DNA of 64,000 bases from Takakia lepidozioides (GCA_030704615.1 CM060731.1:35960001-36024000); one strand, 5' to 3'; numbered from the stretch's first letter, positions 46,701 through 57,836 are shown. Numbers and translations: made by a program. The notes: generated from the letters alone by a model not told the origin.

Positions 46701-49700
46701 CACAGACTTGGAGAACAATATGCGAGTTCAGGATAACGTTTTGCGGGCCTCTCTTCAGGAGTGCACTAGCAAACTTCAAGGTCTGGCGAAACATCTCAAT
46801 GACAAATCCACACATACGCGTCTTTCAAAACTTGAAGGCGAAGTGAAGACCTTCACAGAGAAGAGCCTCCCAGATCCCCTCACAGCAAGCATCCATCTGC
46901 AGGTGGAATCCCTTAGCAAAGAGCTGGATACACACAGAACTGCGACGTCTACAATGGCTCGGGAGCTCCAAGCTCACAAGGCAGAGGCCTCCTCCTGGGC
47001 TAATATAGTTAAGGGGAGCACATCCAACAACAGTCCTCACTCTCTGGAGGAGACAGTCTCGGCTACCTTGCGAGAGGAACAACAACGGGCTTTCAAAGCC
47101 CTTAACATCAGGGTCACTGGGAAGCTAGGGGGCCTTGTTGAGGGGGACCCTCTTGACGCTGCCACCAGCCTTATTCAAAAAAACCTGCTCTCCCACGGGG
47201 CGCGAGTGGCATTGAAAGGGCTTGGCGTGCAGGATCTTCAGAGAACAAAGTCCTCTTCATTAGATTCAAGGACAAGGGTGCTCGGGATAGAGTCCTCAGG
47301 CAGAGGCCTCAATTGAGAGGTCAGGGTATGTACCTCAACGATGACTTGACCCCTTTGCAATACAACGCCATGCGGGCGCAACTCTTGCAGGTTAAGCAAG
47401 CTCGAGCTCAAGGGCACTATGCCGTGTACCGAGATGGGAGGGTAATTGTCCGGGAGCACGAACGTCGCCCCTCTAGCTCTAAATAGGGGTTGGGGCACCA
47501 TGAGACCAACGCACGCTCACATCTACACATTGGCTCATGGAACTGTAATGGCTCGTTGTGGAGCCACCCTCAAGGGCTTCTAGATATTCTTTCCAAGTGT
47601 GATGTTCTTTTTCTTTTGGAAACTCATGCGTATGAAGGAAAGGACCCCCCCTTTATTCTCGGGTATAGCTTTCAGTCAGTGATTCGTCCACGTACAGGTC
47701 TCAAAGGATCTGGAGGTGTGGCTTGTTACTTTGCTGACTGGCTTCTCCCACTTATCTCCTTCCCATACAAAGACCCACTGGCAAGGTACATTTGGTGTCG
47801 CATCAAAGGCTACAACATCCTGCTGGCGGGATGTTATTTTGCTCCGGCCGCATCTCCACACAACGGCCTACATATTCGAACAGATTCACCATATGTTCCA
47901 TTGGAAGACGATATGGCCCGTCTCCGTACCCCACAAACGGACTTTTTCTTGTTTGGAGATTTCAACGCCCGTACAGGATCACTACAGGCCCCCACCTTCG
48001 ACCACACAGATCTTCTACACATCCAACGCTCGCATACGGAATTGGAGAGGCAAAGTGCAGATTCCTCTTGCGAAATCACAAGTTACGGTCACCATCTACT
48101 CAAGTTTTGTGAAACTCAGGGGCTATCCATTTACAATGGAACAACCAACTTCAAATCCTCCAGCCAGTTCACTTGCCACACGTACAAGGGCCAAAGCGTG
48201 CTTGATTATCTCTTGGGGAGCCCCAACAAGCCTGATAGAATAAGCTCCTTTTACATCACGAGGTACCCGGATTCTGATCACTCTTGCCTTTCCTTTGCAT
48301 TTCCTTGCATCTCCCTCCCCGTGAGGATCCCCTCTGCGTCTCTTCCCTTACATCCACGTATCCACTTTAATACCCCTTTCTCTCACTTACACGACGCCGA
48401 GTATGAAACATACCTAGCGTCGACCCTCCCTTCCATTCTACATCTATCATCTCCTAACGACAAGGCTACACATCTTACTCAAGCCCTTTGGGACTCAGCC
48501 CTGCGATCCTTTCCCGTCACCCTTCCATCTATCTCCTCACCCTTCTCCACTCGTCGTTACGCACCATTTTATGATGAGGAATGCAAGACTGCTAACTGGC
48601 AGATGGGAAAACCTGCAACGGGAGGACCGCCTATGTCCAGCTTGCATAGGGCGCAGCAAGGAAATTGAAACTGAAGAACACTTCTTCTTCTACTGCCCTC
48701 TATACTACGAGATCCGTGGGAGATTTCACTGTTTATCCAGTGGAACCCAAACTCTCACTGATGTCTTTCACTATGAGGATCAAAAATGCTTGGCAGCCTA
48801 CCTACACGAGGCCTTCACCCTTAGACAATCGCTAGAACATTAATTGTGGTTTCTGGATTTGTTCCTCTCTCATGTTTTCTTCCATTTTGTCCCATAAGCT
48901 TTACGAGCTTTCCGCGGACGTTATAAAGCACCATTTCATTTCATTTCTCCAGACATCCTTTGTGCCATCTCTTCTATGTATGAGATTGTCACTGGCATGG
49001 TCAACGTCGCTGGTGAATTCTCAGCCGAGATCCACAGCAACATTGGAGTCAAACAGGGCTGCCCCCTTTCACCTACCCTGTTCGGGATCTACATTGACGC
49101 CTTGGAGAATTACATAGCGAAAAACCATGGGGTTGGGGTCCCATTGGATGGGGGACCAACCCAATCAGATCTCCTCTATGCTGATGATGTTGCCCTTTTG
49201 GCACAATCCCCAGTCTTTCTGCAACGCAATCTCAAAATTTTGGAACAGTTCTGCAAAGACTATGGGATGCAGGTCAATCTTAGCAAGACCAAGATCATGG
49301 TCTTCAATGGCCAGGCTGATCGTAGATTCATCTTCAACCAGTAGGAAATTGAGATTGTGAAATCATACCGGTACCTAGGTCTGGTTATCCACTCCCCAAG
49401 TTTCACTTTGCAGCCACTGCCTTGGACAGGTTGACTAAAGGTAAGGCGGCCTCCGTCCGCCTTCAGGCCAAATGCAAGCAAATACATCTGCGGCATCCCC
49501 CGACCAAAAAGTGGCTGTTTGACACCGTCGTCAGCCCTGCTACCATCTATGGTTGTGAGTTCTGGGCACCTGGTGTCCCTGTCTCCTGGTGGGAAAAGAA
49601 TTTGGAACCATTACAGTCATCTTTTCTCCAAGCAATGCTTGGCGCCAGGAGCACAACTCCATCTCAGATCCTAGGTGCAGAGTTCGCATGTGTACCATTG

Positions 49701-52700
49701 CAATCCGAGGCCCTCTTCAGGCTTACAATCTTTCTCCATAGATTGCAGGCCCTTCCACCCAAAGGGCTAGTGGCAAGGGCCCTCACAACATCTATGAGGC
49801 TCAAAGCTGCAGGTTTCAGGAACTCCTGGTATGCTCGAGTGGACAGTTTATTTCAACGTAACGGACTTTCTACTGCTTTCCTATTACCAATGAACCCAGA
49901 TGAGGTGGACATCACATCCAGACATGACCGCAACAGACTCATTCGGAGAGAGCTTATGGAATTACATGTCAAGAGAACTTGGATGCTACCCAATCTCACG
50001 ACAAAGCTCCACTTCTATCGAGAGACATTCTTGGTGCTCCGCGATGATAGAATCTTGAGACCAAATTACCTTTCAGCACCCTTATCTCCTTCCCTCTTGA
50101 GGGTATTGGGGCGGTTCAGGGTGGGTTCCCACAACCTACGGATAGAGACTGGCAGATGGGAAAACCTGCAACGGGAGGACCGCCTATGTCCAGCTTGCAT
50201 AGGGCGCAGCAAGGAAATTGAAACTGAAGAACACTTCTTCTTCTACTGCCCTCTATACTACGAGATCCGTGGGAGATTTCACTGTTTATTCAGTGGAACC
50301 CAAACTCTCACTGATGTCTTTCACTATGAGGATCAAAAATGCGTGGCAGCCTACCTACACGAGGCCTTCACCCTTAGACAATCGCTAGAACATTAATTGT
50401 GGTTTCTGGATTTGTTCCTCTCTCATGTTTTCTTCAATTTTGTCCCATAAGCTCTACGAGCTTTCCGCGGACGTTATAAAGCACCATTTCATTTCATTTC
50501 ATTTCTCTTCTCCCACAAGCTCTTTGAGCTTTCCGCAGACGTTATAAAGTACCATTTCATTTCTTCTCTGCATGTTTGGTTATCGAATGTGGGCATTGCA
50601 TGACAGGTGGTGGCTTACTTTTTCTACAAGAATGTGGCGTTCACAATGACACAATTTTGGTTCAATACTTTCACGGGGTATTCTGGCCAACGATTCTACG
50701 ATGACTGGTTTCAATCATTATACAATGTTCTCTTTACAGCTCTACCTGTAATTGTGGTTGGCATATTTGACAAGGTGATTACATTCAGAGCATAATGTGT
50801 GATACACGAGATGCTCATCTCTTGCATCTACCAGCAAACGTCATCAATTGGAATTTGTATTTCTTGATCCCAATTTTGTGGATGCAATGAATTAGTTTTT
50901 TTTTTTTTTTTGAAGGGACAGTAAGTAATCTCGTTGAATTTTCAGCTGATGTTACCTTTTCTCCTCTCTTTAGCAGTGTGAAATTGTGTCCAGACAAGTA
51001 TTGCTTACATAATAGATTTAAATGTCCTCCATCCATCTATTTGTATATTTGTTTGTGATGTAGGATGTAAGTGCTTCCCGATCAAAATCTTGCCCACAGC
51101 TGTACAGTTCAGGCATTGAGAATTTGCACTTCAAGTGGAGGGTGCTGTTTGTGTGGATTACTTTCGGATTGTACCAGTCCTTGATCTTTTTTTTCTTTCC
51201 AGTAATAGCTGGCAATAGTTCCCAGAATGAATCCAGTAGAATGTTTGGAGTGTGGGATGTTGGGACTATGGCCTACACTTGTGTAATAATCACTGTGAAT
51301 GTTCGCCTCTTGATGGCCTGTACATCCATTACAAAGTGGCACCAAATCAGTGTATGGGGCAGCATTGGAGCCTGGTTTCTCTTCGTCTCCGTCTATTCTG
51401 CGGTGACGATTGCATTTAGACAGGTTCATTTTCTGCCCAAACTTGACATCCCCAGCTCACTGCTTTTTTTACTACTGAAACAAGTTGTGGTTGGTGTGCT
51501 GCCAACCAACTCGGCATAACCAAACTAATTCAAACACCTTTATGATCCTTAGATCAAGCCAGAAAGTCATTTTCTGTCCATGAGTTGGAAGTGAGTCAGA
51601 AATCCCGAACTCATTGCCCCAGACTTCACCTACTGAAAATTAAGTATCTTCATACAATTGATGTAGATGCTGTGGTTGAGGTTTTCGTAGTACAGACTTT
51701 GTTCCCGGTTGTTCCTCCTCTATGAATGGAAGAAGAAAAGGGAGAGTGGTTCAGAAAAAACAAAGAAGCAGACTAAATGATAACCTTTCACCATCAAACA
51801 TAACACATGACAGCATCATGTGATGGATGGAGAGACTAGATTCTATTGTTGGTTGTCTGATACCGCCCATTGCTCTTCTACTGCTGTTTGCTAGATATTC
51901 TACTCTCTCTTTTCCACCCTCTGGAAGGATTTGGGGGAAATGTCCTCAAGATCAGGAGTTTTCTAATCAAATGGGAGGGAGCACGGTAGACAATATAAGG
52001 AGGATCTTACATGCCTGCTTCCTTTCCTTGTTTCTTGTCTGATCGTAACCAGAAGATCATAGTACTTGTGCAATGGGTTAAGAAATTTCGCAATATGGCA
52101 GCTTGGCATTTGCTTGTAACAATTTTTGTTAACATTGTGCAAGAAGGGATCGACCACTTTGTCTTGTGTTGGTTGATGGCTCACACTGTGTGCATGCGGT
52201 GCAGGAAAATATATACTGGGTGATCTTCAATGTGATGAGCACTTGGTATTTCTGGTTCTCAATCCTGTTGGTCCCAACCGTTGCATTATTAGCCGACTTC
52301 CTGTTTGTGGGGTAAGTGTGTTCATCGTGATCACTCCAAGTTGGGTTTCGGCAATTACCTGAGACTTTCATACACAGCATTGTCGATTGAGGGTCTTTAG
52401 TATTTACCTGCCAACTACAATTCTGTTTGCGAAGTTGTGAGATACTCAAGTTGACAATCCTAAAGCACGTTATCATTATCAGTCGCTTTCCCAAGGGGAT
52501 AACTGCTTCCTATTGAATGCACAGATTTAGAACGGTAAAATTATGCACCTAGATTCTAATGCAAATATGTGGGCAAGAAACTGCAGGATACAGCGGTGGT
52601 TTTTCCCGTCCGACTACCAAATCATACAGGAGGACATGAAGTACTGTCAATCTTCAGAGATTGAGGATTACGAGCGGCAGAAAGAGATAATGGGTATGCT

Positions 52701-52941
52701 TGATAGCCCAGATGGATTGACAGTGGAGGAGGAGAGGACACTGGGTATGGTACAGCTTCCAAGAGAGTGCTCTAAGCACACAGGATTCGCATTTGACTCC
52801 CCTGGATTCGAATCGTTCTTCGCCATGCAAGAGGGCGTGACTGCCCCAGCCAGGTCATGGGACATTGCACGTCGCGCCTGCGTGAAATACCCTCGTCGTG
52901 GCAGCACCTCTCTTTCTAGAAGGAGTTCGGTGTTTCTCTGA
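34731..52941 (+). CDS. ALA3: P4-type ATPase (phospholipid flippase), ALA3-like, 27 exons, intact
   Basis: P4-ATPases flip aminophospholipids to the cytosolic leaflet; Arabidopsis ALA3 works in the Golgi/trans-Golgi with an ALIS subunit. I resolve 27 in-phase exons: 34731-34880, 35507-35572, 35848-35909, 36579-36660, 36883-36993, 37253-37330, 37734-37830, 38152-38258, 38381-38446, 38659-38780, 39165-39252, 39686-39763, 40543-40659, 41409-41558, 41931-42035, 42266-42408, 42655-42756, 43010-43073, 43693-43908, 44235-44400, 44867-44946, 45145-45378, 45626-45847, 50607-50774, 51064-51423, 52205-52311, 52587-52941. The sum is 3696 nt, 1231 aa, close to Arabidopsis ALA3. Catalytic parts: DGET (188-191), PISL (361-364, the P4 hallmark), DKTGTLT with phosphorylated Asp415, TGDK (711-714) and GDGANDV (845-851). 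The N-terminus has RTIYCND; the C-terminus has [13 protein letters not shown]. No stop or frameshift was found. Intron 23 carries LINEs. Confidence 0.95.
46010..46170 (+). mobile_element. LINE fragment 1: divergent 3' end only
   Basis: TTCCACTACGAGGATCGGAA, ATGCTTGACAGCTTACCTGC and TGAGGCATCTTAGACAATC match the last coding part of the LINE at 50320-50390 with several differences. The fragment ends with ACCATTTCATTTCATTT, the same 3' tail. It is older than the adjoining copies. Confidence 0.8.
46303..47486 (+). pseudogene. LINE ORF1 protein with coiled coil and decapeptide repeats (one frameshift)
   Basis: From ATG 46303 the protein is basic and Ser/Pro-rich, then forms a long coiled coil ([20 protein letters not shown] onward). 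Five tandem copies of a ~10-residue unit ([10 protein letters not shown] and variants) occupy residues ~87-135, encoded by nearly identical 30-nt repeats. A folded C-terminal part follows ([20 protein letters not shown]). The frame is lost near 47240 and continues in another frame as [20 protein letters not shown], then [20 protein letters not shown], to TAG at 47484. ORF1 proteins bind element RNA as multimers. The decapeptide array may lengthen the coiled-coil rod. Confidence 0.75.
47487..48595 (+). pseudogene. LINE ORF2 endonuclease domain (APE-like)
   Basis: [57 protein letters not shown] and [13 protein letters not shown] are the successive motifs of an AP-endonuclease-like LINE nuclease (N, E, D-N and SDH catalytic motifs all present). 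No ATG precedes the first motif in this frame. The frame is continuous with the ORF1 tail, broken only by one TAG at 47484-47486. The domain runs into the 3'-end sequence at about 48590, so the protein is truncated. The endonuclease itself looks complete. Confidence 0.8.
48958..50515 (+). mobile_element. LINE copy 3: 5'-truncated, reverse transcriptase to 3' end
   Basis: It begins immediately after the CATTT tail of copy 2 at TCCAGACATCCTTTGTGCC, inside the RT, and ends at 50500-50515 with CACCATTTCATTTCATTTCA. It lacks ORF1, the endonuclease and the N-terminal RT. Its 3' portion duplicates that of copy 2. Confidence 0.85.
48976..50396 (+). pseudogene. LINE ORF2 reverse transcriptase and C-terminal zinc region
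   Basis: [20 protein letters not shown] and [12 protein letters not shown] are RT motifs 4 and 5 (YADD catalytic pair). After [13 protein letters not shown] an in-frame TAG at about 49342 and a frameshift near 49400 interrupt the frame. It resumes as [20 protein letters not shown]. The C-terminus carries a CPAC...H...C zinc-binding motif ([20 protein letters not shown]). 49422-50396 is open. The RT style ([16 protein letters not shown]) differs clearly from the minus-strand L1 at 18-22.6 kb, so two LINE lineages are present. Confidence 0.8.
50516..50562 (+). repeat. LINE fragment 4: bare 3' UTR tail
   Basis: CACAAGCTCTTTGAGCTTTC, CGCAGACGTTATAAAGTACC and ATTTCATTTC repeat the last ~50 bp of the LINE 3' UTR once more, with a few changes, right after the tail of copy 3. 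Confidence 0.8.
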
Positions 52942-55188
52942 AGCTAATTATCTGATAGGTGCTGCAGACAAGCCCACTGCTAATCAAGCGAACAGATTTG
53001 GTGACATCATGTGTTGTATCTAGCTTTGCACCCAACTTCCTTTATTGAAGACGCGTGGTGGTCATCCCCTCCAACACTTCAACTCCACAGGTATCCGCAC
53101 AGGGCAGAGGCCTTGCATTTCGTTTCCGGAAGAGGTGGAAATTGCAATTGGGAATCATGATTGCAACCACAATCCCAAAGGTTATCCTGCATGCTCTGGA
53201 TGATTTCATGCAAAACTGGGAGATAAAATGTTATTGCAGCCAGACTGTAGTCTACATGCTCTTGGCTACCTGCCCTTGTAGAATGTTATGCTCACGATCT
53301 TGTGCTGGGGCTCTTTACCGCTCATTGGAACCATGTGTGTTAAACTACGGAGCTTTTTCATCAAAAGCCTTTCATGAATATTCCTCTCTGTAGGTTGCAG
53401 CTGGATGCCAAACTTCCTTTCCTTTCCTTTCCATTCCTTTCTTCTTCTGTAAAATCTACTGGGCGGTGAAATTTTACATGGATCTAGCGGGATTAATTTA
53501 ATGATTCCTGTGGGAGATCTTAAGGTTCTCTAGATAAACACGGATTCTGATGACCCTGGGACAAGTTCATTTTATGCCACACAACCTGAGAAACAATGTC
53601 CGGGTGTAAAAACTGAAACCCGCAAGCCGAGTCCTCACGAGAGGGAGAAACCCATTTAAAGACGATAAACCAGCAAGCCCTCAACCACCACCTTGCATAA
53701 ATCCCAGATTTGGGCGTGTCAATGCCTGCACGGTGCCGTTTAAACTCAAGAATATTTACATTTGGCTCAGATTGAGTTGTGCTGAACTGATTGTTCGACT
53801 AAACTGATCCTTCTGCAAGGCCACAGTTATGCTTCCTCTGAGATTTGGAATCAGGTGCAAATATCCTGTCGTGAATTTCGAGCCGAAGGTGGGGTCGGAC
53901 ATGCAAATATGTAGAGGCTTGTCAGGTAGTCAAACCGACAGCTCACTCACGAGTCACATTCTGTCTTCTCGTGAATCAATGTTTAAACTATAAAAACACG
54001 TGCAGACGTCACGAGCATCTTGCAGCTGATGTCTTTCAGGATTGACACGGAACTGTGTCACTTACAGCTTGAGGGACACTTGAGGGACCCTCCTGTGGTG
54101 ATGTATGTAGCAGGCATGTAGTAGTATGTATTTGTGGGACCCACTTATCAAAAGTTTCATACGTCAGGGATTCTAGTAGGAACCGTGGAGATGCTCTCCC
54201 TAACTGTTATACTTTCTTTCCGAACGTCTTTGGAAAGGTATGATTCGATACTTCTAATCTACTAAAAAAAGGAGGACACTATGCATCCGTTACATAAGTT
54301 GATCTTACCTCTAGATCCTAGCTTGGCTTTTCATGGGTATAAAGAGACGGTACTAAGTTGCTGGGTAAGTCTTGTCAAACTTGCATGAAACAACCCAACA
54401 ATGAATACATCTGCAATAACCAAAGAACAGATGCAGTAGCCGTCTCAAACTTGAACAGTGCTTCCTCTCCCTACACCCACCTTTGATAGAATAAAATTAT
54501 AATCTCCAAAAGCTGATCAAGCTTCCATCCTATCTTCTGTATACCAGATCTTCTCCTTTATGCTCGTGAATTTCAGGACAGAGTCGGTAAGATCAACAAA
54601 TCTTAGTTTGACTCTTACTCAAGAAAACCTCTGCCAGTGTTCGACTTTGCTTTCAATGTCCCTCCGAAGTTTTTGGGCTCCAAGTCCCACGCATGCAAAT
54701 CTGTGGTCTCGAGAGCACTTGAGGGGCTGCCTCTCATCATCTGGACTATAGTGCCACAGTTGCAGCTGCGGTAAAAACAAAAGTATTTTTACCCTCTGAC
54801 GGTGTGAAAAAACCAGGGGTAGCGGCAATTCCTGGTGCTTTTTTGGCATCGAATGACATCACCCGACGATTCCCAGGTTGCCGGTTTCCTGTTTCCGACA
54901 TCAGACCTGCCGGGAGTAGTTCCCGGCTCGCAGTTGCATTTGCCGGCACAGGCACCTGAGTTCATTCCAAATGCCATTGCCGGCGATGTTTCCGGATGCC
55001 AGCATGTTATGACACATGGGTCTTTGCCTAGATAGTATATACACAGGCATACGTATGTTGAAGGATGTGATCCATGTGGACATACCTACACCTCCATGGC
55101 GTGATCCGCATCAGAGGGATGACACTGAAGCACATGGTGTGTCCATGGCTTAATGAGTCAGTCAGTAAATAAGATTTTTTTTATAAAA
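52942..55188. other. Region downstream of ALA3, no gene supported
   Basis: The first few hundred bases are probably the ALA3 3' UTR. A CCTTT-rich run lies at 53410-53440. The short open stretches 53055-53393, 54560-54751 and 54746-54955 (-) show no known domain. Confidence 0.4.
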
Positions 55189-55251
55189 GTTGGGCGGTTA
55201 TGAACCTTGGCCGGTTATAACCGCCTGGTATTAGACCGGTTATATATATAG

Positions 55252-55480
55252 CCAAGCATTAGATGGGGCCTGGAGTTGAATGCGAGGGAGCCGGTTCAGC
55301 CAGCGTGGAACCCCCCCCCTCCATCGGCTGCACACCACACCGGCAGCTGCCGCGCGGCACGCCCTCCCGTGCCTCATGTGCCCGCTGCCTCATGTGCCCG
55401 CTGGGGACATGACGCATGCCCTGGCCATGCCCTCTCCCGCATCCCCATCCCGCCTCCCATCCTGCCCTCATGCCTGCCAT
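55252..55480 (+). repeat. Left arm of a long inverted repeat
   Basis: GCCAAGCATTAGATGGGGCC, TGGAGTTGAATGCGAGGGAG, CCGGTTCAGCCAGCGTGGA, then CATGACGCATGCCCTGGCCA and TGCCCTCTCCCGCATCCCCA are all found as reverse complements at 62095-62333, with small differences. It is GC-rich and non-coding. Confidence 0.9.
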
Positions 55481-55779
55481 CGTCCTGCATCAAGCATACA
55501 TCATGCAATCCCAAGCATACATCATGCATTCATGAAATTATGCATAATTCAAAAATTATTCTGACAGGTATTCAAATTTCAAATGGCAAATCTGAGCAAA
55601 GGACTTGACGTTCAGATGTATGCCACGTCGTCACATACATGGCCACCCCAATTGAGGGTTTTGCTACCCTCATCGTGCATTTCCTCGTACAGCAGTTCTC
55701 TCCATGCTTTCCAACCGCGTCCCTACGCAACGAGGGCGTTCATATTCCATGGAACGCGATGGAATGGTGTCATGGAACG

Positions 55780-57836
55780 CGATGATCACAAAATATGCAC
55801 AACACGGTCTGGGATGGAGGCTTTGGAGACCTATGAGCAAATGATGCGCGGGAGGGGTGAGGCCCAACCATATCACGTTTGTTTGCATTTGCAATGCGTG
55901 TGCGAGCTTTGCAGCCTTGGAAAAGGGCAAAGAGGTCCATGGTGATATCATCAAAGCTGGAATAGTACCAGACGTCATTCTGAACACTGCCCTGGTGGAC
56001 ATGTATGCCAAATGATGCAAATGGAATGTTCGACAACATGGTTGAACGAAATGTAGTGTCATGGAACGCGATGATCGCAGAATATGCACAGCACGGGTGT
56101 GGAATGGAGGCTTTGGAAACCTATGAGCAAATGATGCGCGGGGGGTGAGTCCCAACCATATCACGTTTGTTTGCAGTTGCAATGCGTGTGCGAGTCTTGT
56201 AGCCTTGGAAAAGGGCAAAGAGGTCCATGGTGATATCGTCAAAACTGGAATAGTACCAGACGTCATTCTAAACACTGCCCTGGTGGACATGTATGCCAAA
56301 TGTGGGAGCATTGAAGAGATGATGTGGGAAAGGGTGAAGCCCGACCGCATCACGTTTGTTTGTGTTTGCAAGGCATGTGCAAGCTTGGCAGCTCTCGAAA
56401 ATGGCAAAGAGGTCCATGGTGACATCGTCAAAGCTGGAAGTATACCAGATGTTATTCTGCACAGTACCCTTGTGGACATGTATGCCAAATGTGGGAACAT
56501 TGAAGATTCAAATGGTGTTTGACACTACGGCTGAACGTGATGTGGTGTCATGGAACGCAATGATTGCAGGATATGCACAGCAGGGCGCAGGACTGAGGCT
56601 TTGCATACATATGAGCAAATGATGCAAGAAGAGGTGAAGCCCAACCACATCACGTTTTTTTGTGTTTGCAATGCATGTGCAAGGGTGGCAACCTTGGAAA
56701 AGGGCAAAGAGGTCCATGGTGACATCGTCAAAGCTGGTATTGTACCAAATGTCACTCTAAACAATGCCCTCGTGGACATGTATGCCAAATGTGGGAGCAT
56801 GGAGAATGCAAAAGGAATGTTCAACAATATGGCCGATCGAGATGTGGCGTCCTGGAATGTTATGATTGCAGGATATGAAGGAATGCAAACGGAAAGCTTG
56901 AAGCTGGACAGTATCACCTTTATATGTCTTCTCTCTGCATGCAGCCACATTGGCCTACTGGATGAAGGAAGATCAACATCATGTCAACATCATGATGTCT
57001 CTCCGACAGTAAAGCACTCTGGCTGCATGGTGGACCTTCTTGGACATATGGGGCAATTGGATGAGGCAGAAGAGCTTTTAACAAAATGCCAATGAAACCA
57101 AATGCTATGGTTTGGAGGGCCTTGCTTGGTGCCTGCAGAATCCATGGCAATGTGGAGATGGTTGAATGTGCAGCAACATCTATTCTCAAGTGGGATGAAC
57201 AAGATGTTGCGACGTATGTCTTGCTATCAAACATCTATGCTGCAGCTGGCAGGTGGGACGATAGTGCAAAGGTACGAAAAATGATGAAGGTCAGAGGGGC
57301 TAGAAAGAAGCTAGGTCATTGTTGTCTTTGTTATAGATGACAAATTGCACCCCAAAATTAAGGAAATCCATGCTGAGCTGAGAAGATTGTCTGGACAGAT
57401 GAAGGAGGCAGGGTATGTGCCTGACACGCTTTGTATTACATAATGTGGGAGAGGAGCAAAATGAATTTTCTCTTTGCCACCACAGTGAGAAGTTGGCCAT
57501 TGGTTTTGGGCTGATCAGCACGGCCTCTAGGAGTACACTCCGGCTCATCAAGAATCTTCGGGTGTGTGGTGACTGCGACACCTCCACCAAGTTCATTTCA
57601 AAGATTGTTGGCCGCGCAATTGTTGTACGGCATGCTAACCGCTTTCACCACTTTGAAGATGGGGTTTGTTCTTGCGGGGATTACTGGTGAAACAGTTTTT
57701 TCTGGAAAATTGTGGTGACTGCCACACCTCCACCAAGTTCATCTCAAAGATTGTTGGCAGTGCAATTGTTGTACAAGATGCTAACCGTTTTCACCACTTT
57801 GAAGATGGGGTTTGTTCTTGCGGGGATTACTGGTGA
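55780..57836 (+). pseudogene. PPR-DYW protein pseudogene (left, plus strand)
   Basis: PLS-class repeats appear in order in shifting frames: SPNHITFVCSCNACASLVAL, KGKEVHGDIVKTGIVPDVIL, TALVDMYAKCGSIEE, then VKPDRITFVCVCKACASLAA, VKPNHITFFCVCNACARVAT and NNALVDMYAKCGSMENAKGM. E/E+ motifs follow (SGCMVDLLGHMGQLDEAEEL; VWRALLGACRIHGNVEM in the track of 57086 on). Then comes the DYW deaminase: [14 protein letters not shown] with the zinc/catalytic [11 protein letters not shown], and the terminus [16 protein letters not shown] at 57643-57688. Such proteins edit C to U in organellar RNA. At least six stops or frameshifts, and a lost repeat near 56320, make this copy non-functional. The first CGDC is followed by D rather than the usual H. 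Confidence 0.8.

Larger units (their letters stand above)
46171..48957 (+). mobile_element. LINE copy 2: ORF1 plus endonuclease, reverse transcriptase deleted
   Basis: It starts with a pyrimidine-rich and CG-rich leader (TTCTTTCTCTCTCTTTC, then (CG)n) directly after the tail of fragment 1. It carries ORF1 and the endonuclease. At about 48590 it jumps from the endonuclease C-terminal region to the 3' coding end and 3' UTR, and finishes with CACCATTTCATTTCATTTC. The jump removes the reverse transcriptase. The 3' 360 bp is nearly identical to 50145-50500, so it is a young copy. Confidence 0.85.
45848..50606 (+). other. ALA3 intron 23, 4.76 kb, filled by LINE copies
   Basis: The donor GTACAT follows ATATCCAAG at 45847 and the acceptor TGACAG precedes GTGGTGGCT at 50607. 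The reading frame continues [13 protein letters not shown], as in other ALA3 proteins. Other introns in the gene are about 0.2-0.9 kb, so almost all the excess is LINE sequence in the sense orientation. Confidence 0.9.

Noticed and set aside
47463-50396. Alternative genetic code, suggested by several in-frame TAG codons in LINE and phosphatase frames
   Set aside because: The elements also carry frameshifts and deletions. The intact ALA3 frame contains no in-frame TAG and ends in TGA, and S30 and S19 end in TAG as normal stops. Decay is the simpler explanation, although the single UAG between ORF1 and ORF2 is kept as its own finding.
53055-53393. Additional C-terminal ALA3 exon
   Set aside because: Exon 27 already ends with a stop after the family-typical C-terminal region; this stretch has no similarity to flippases.
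55670-56500. Minus-strand 276-codon open frame opposite the left PPR pseudogene
   Set aside because: It is the antisense of PPR repeats, with the same periodic words; no independent domain.
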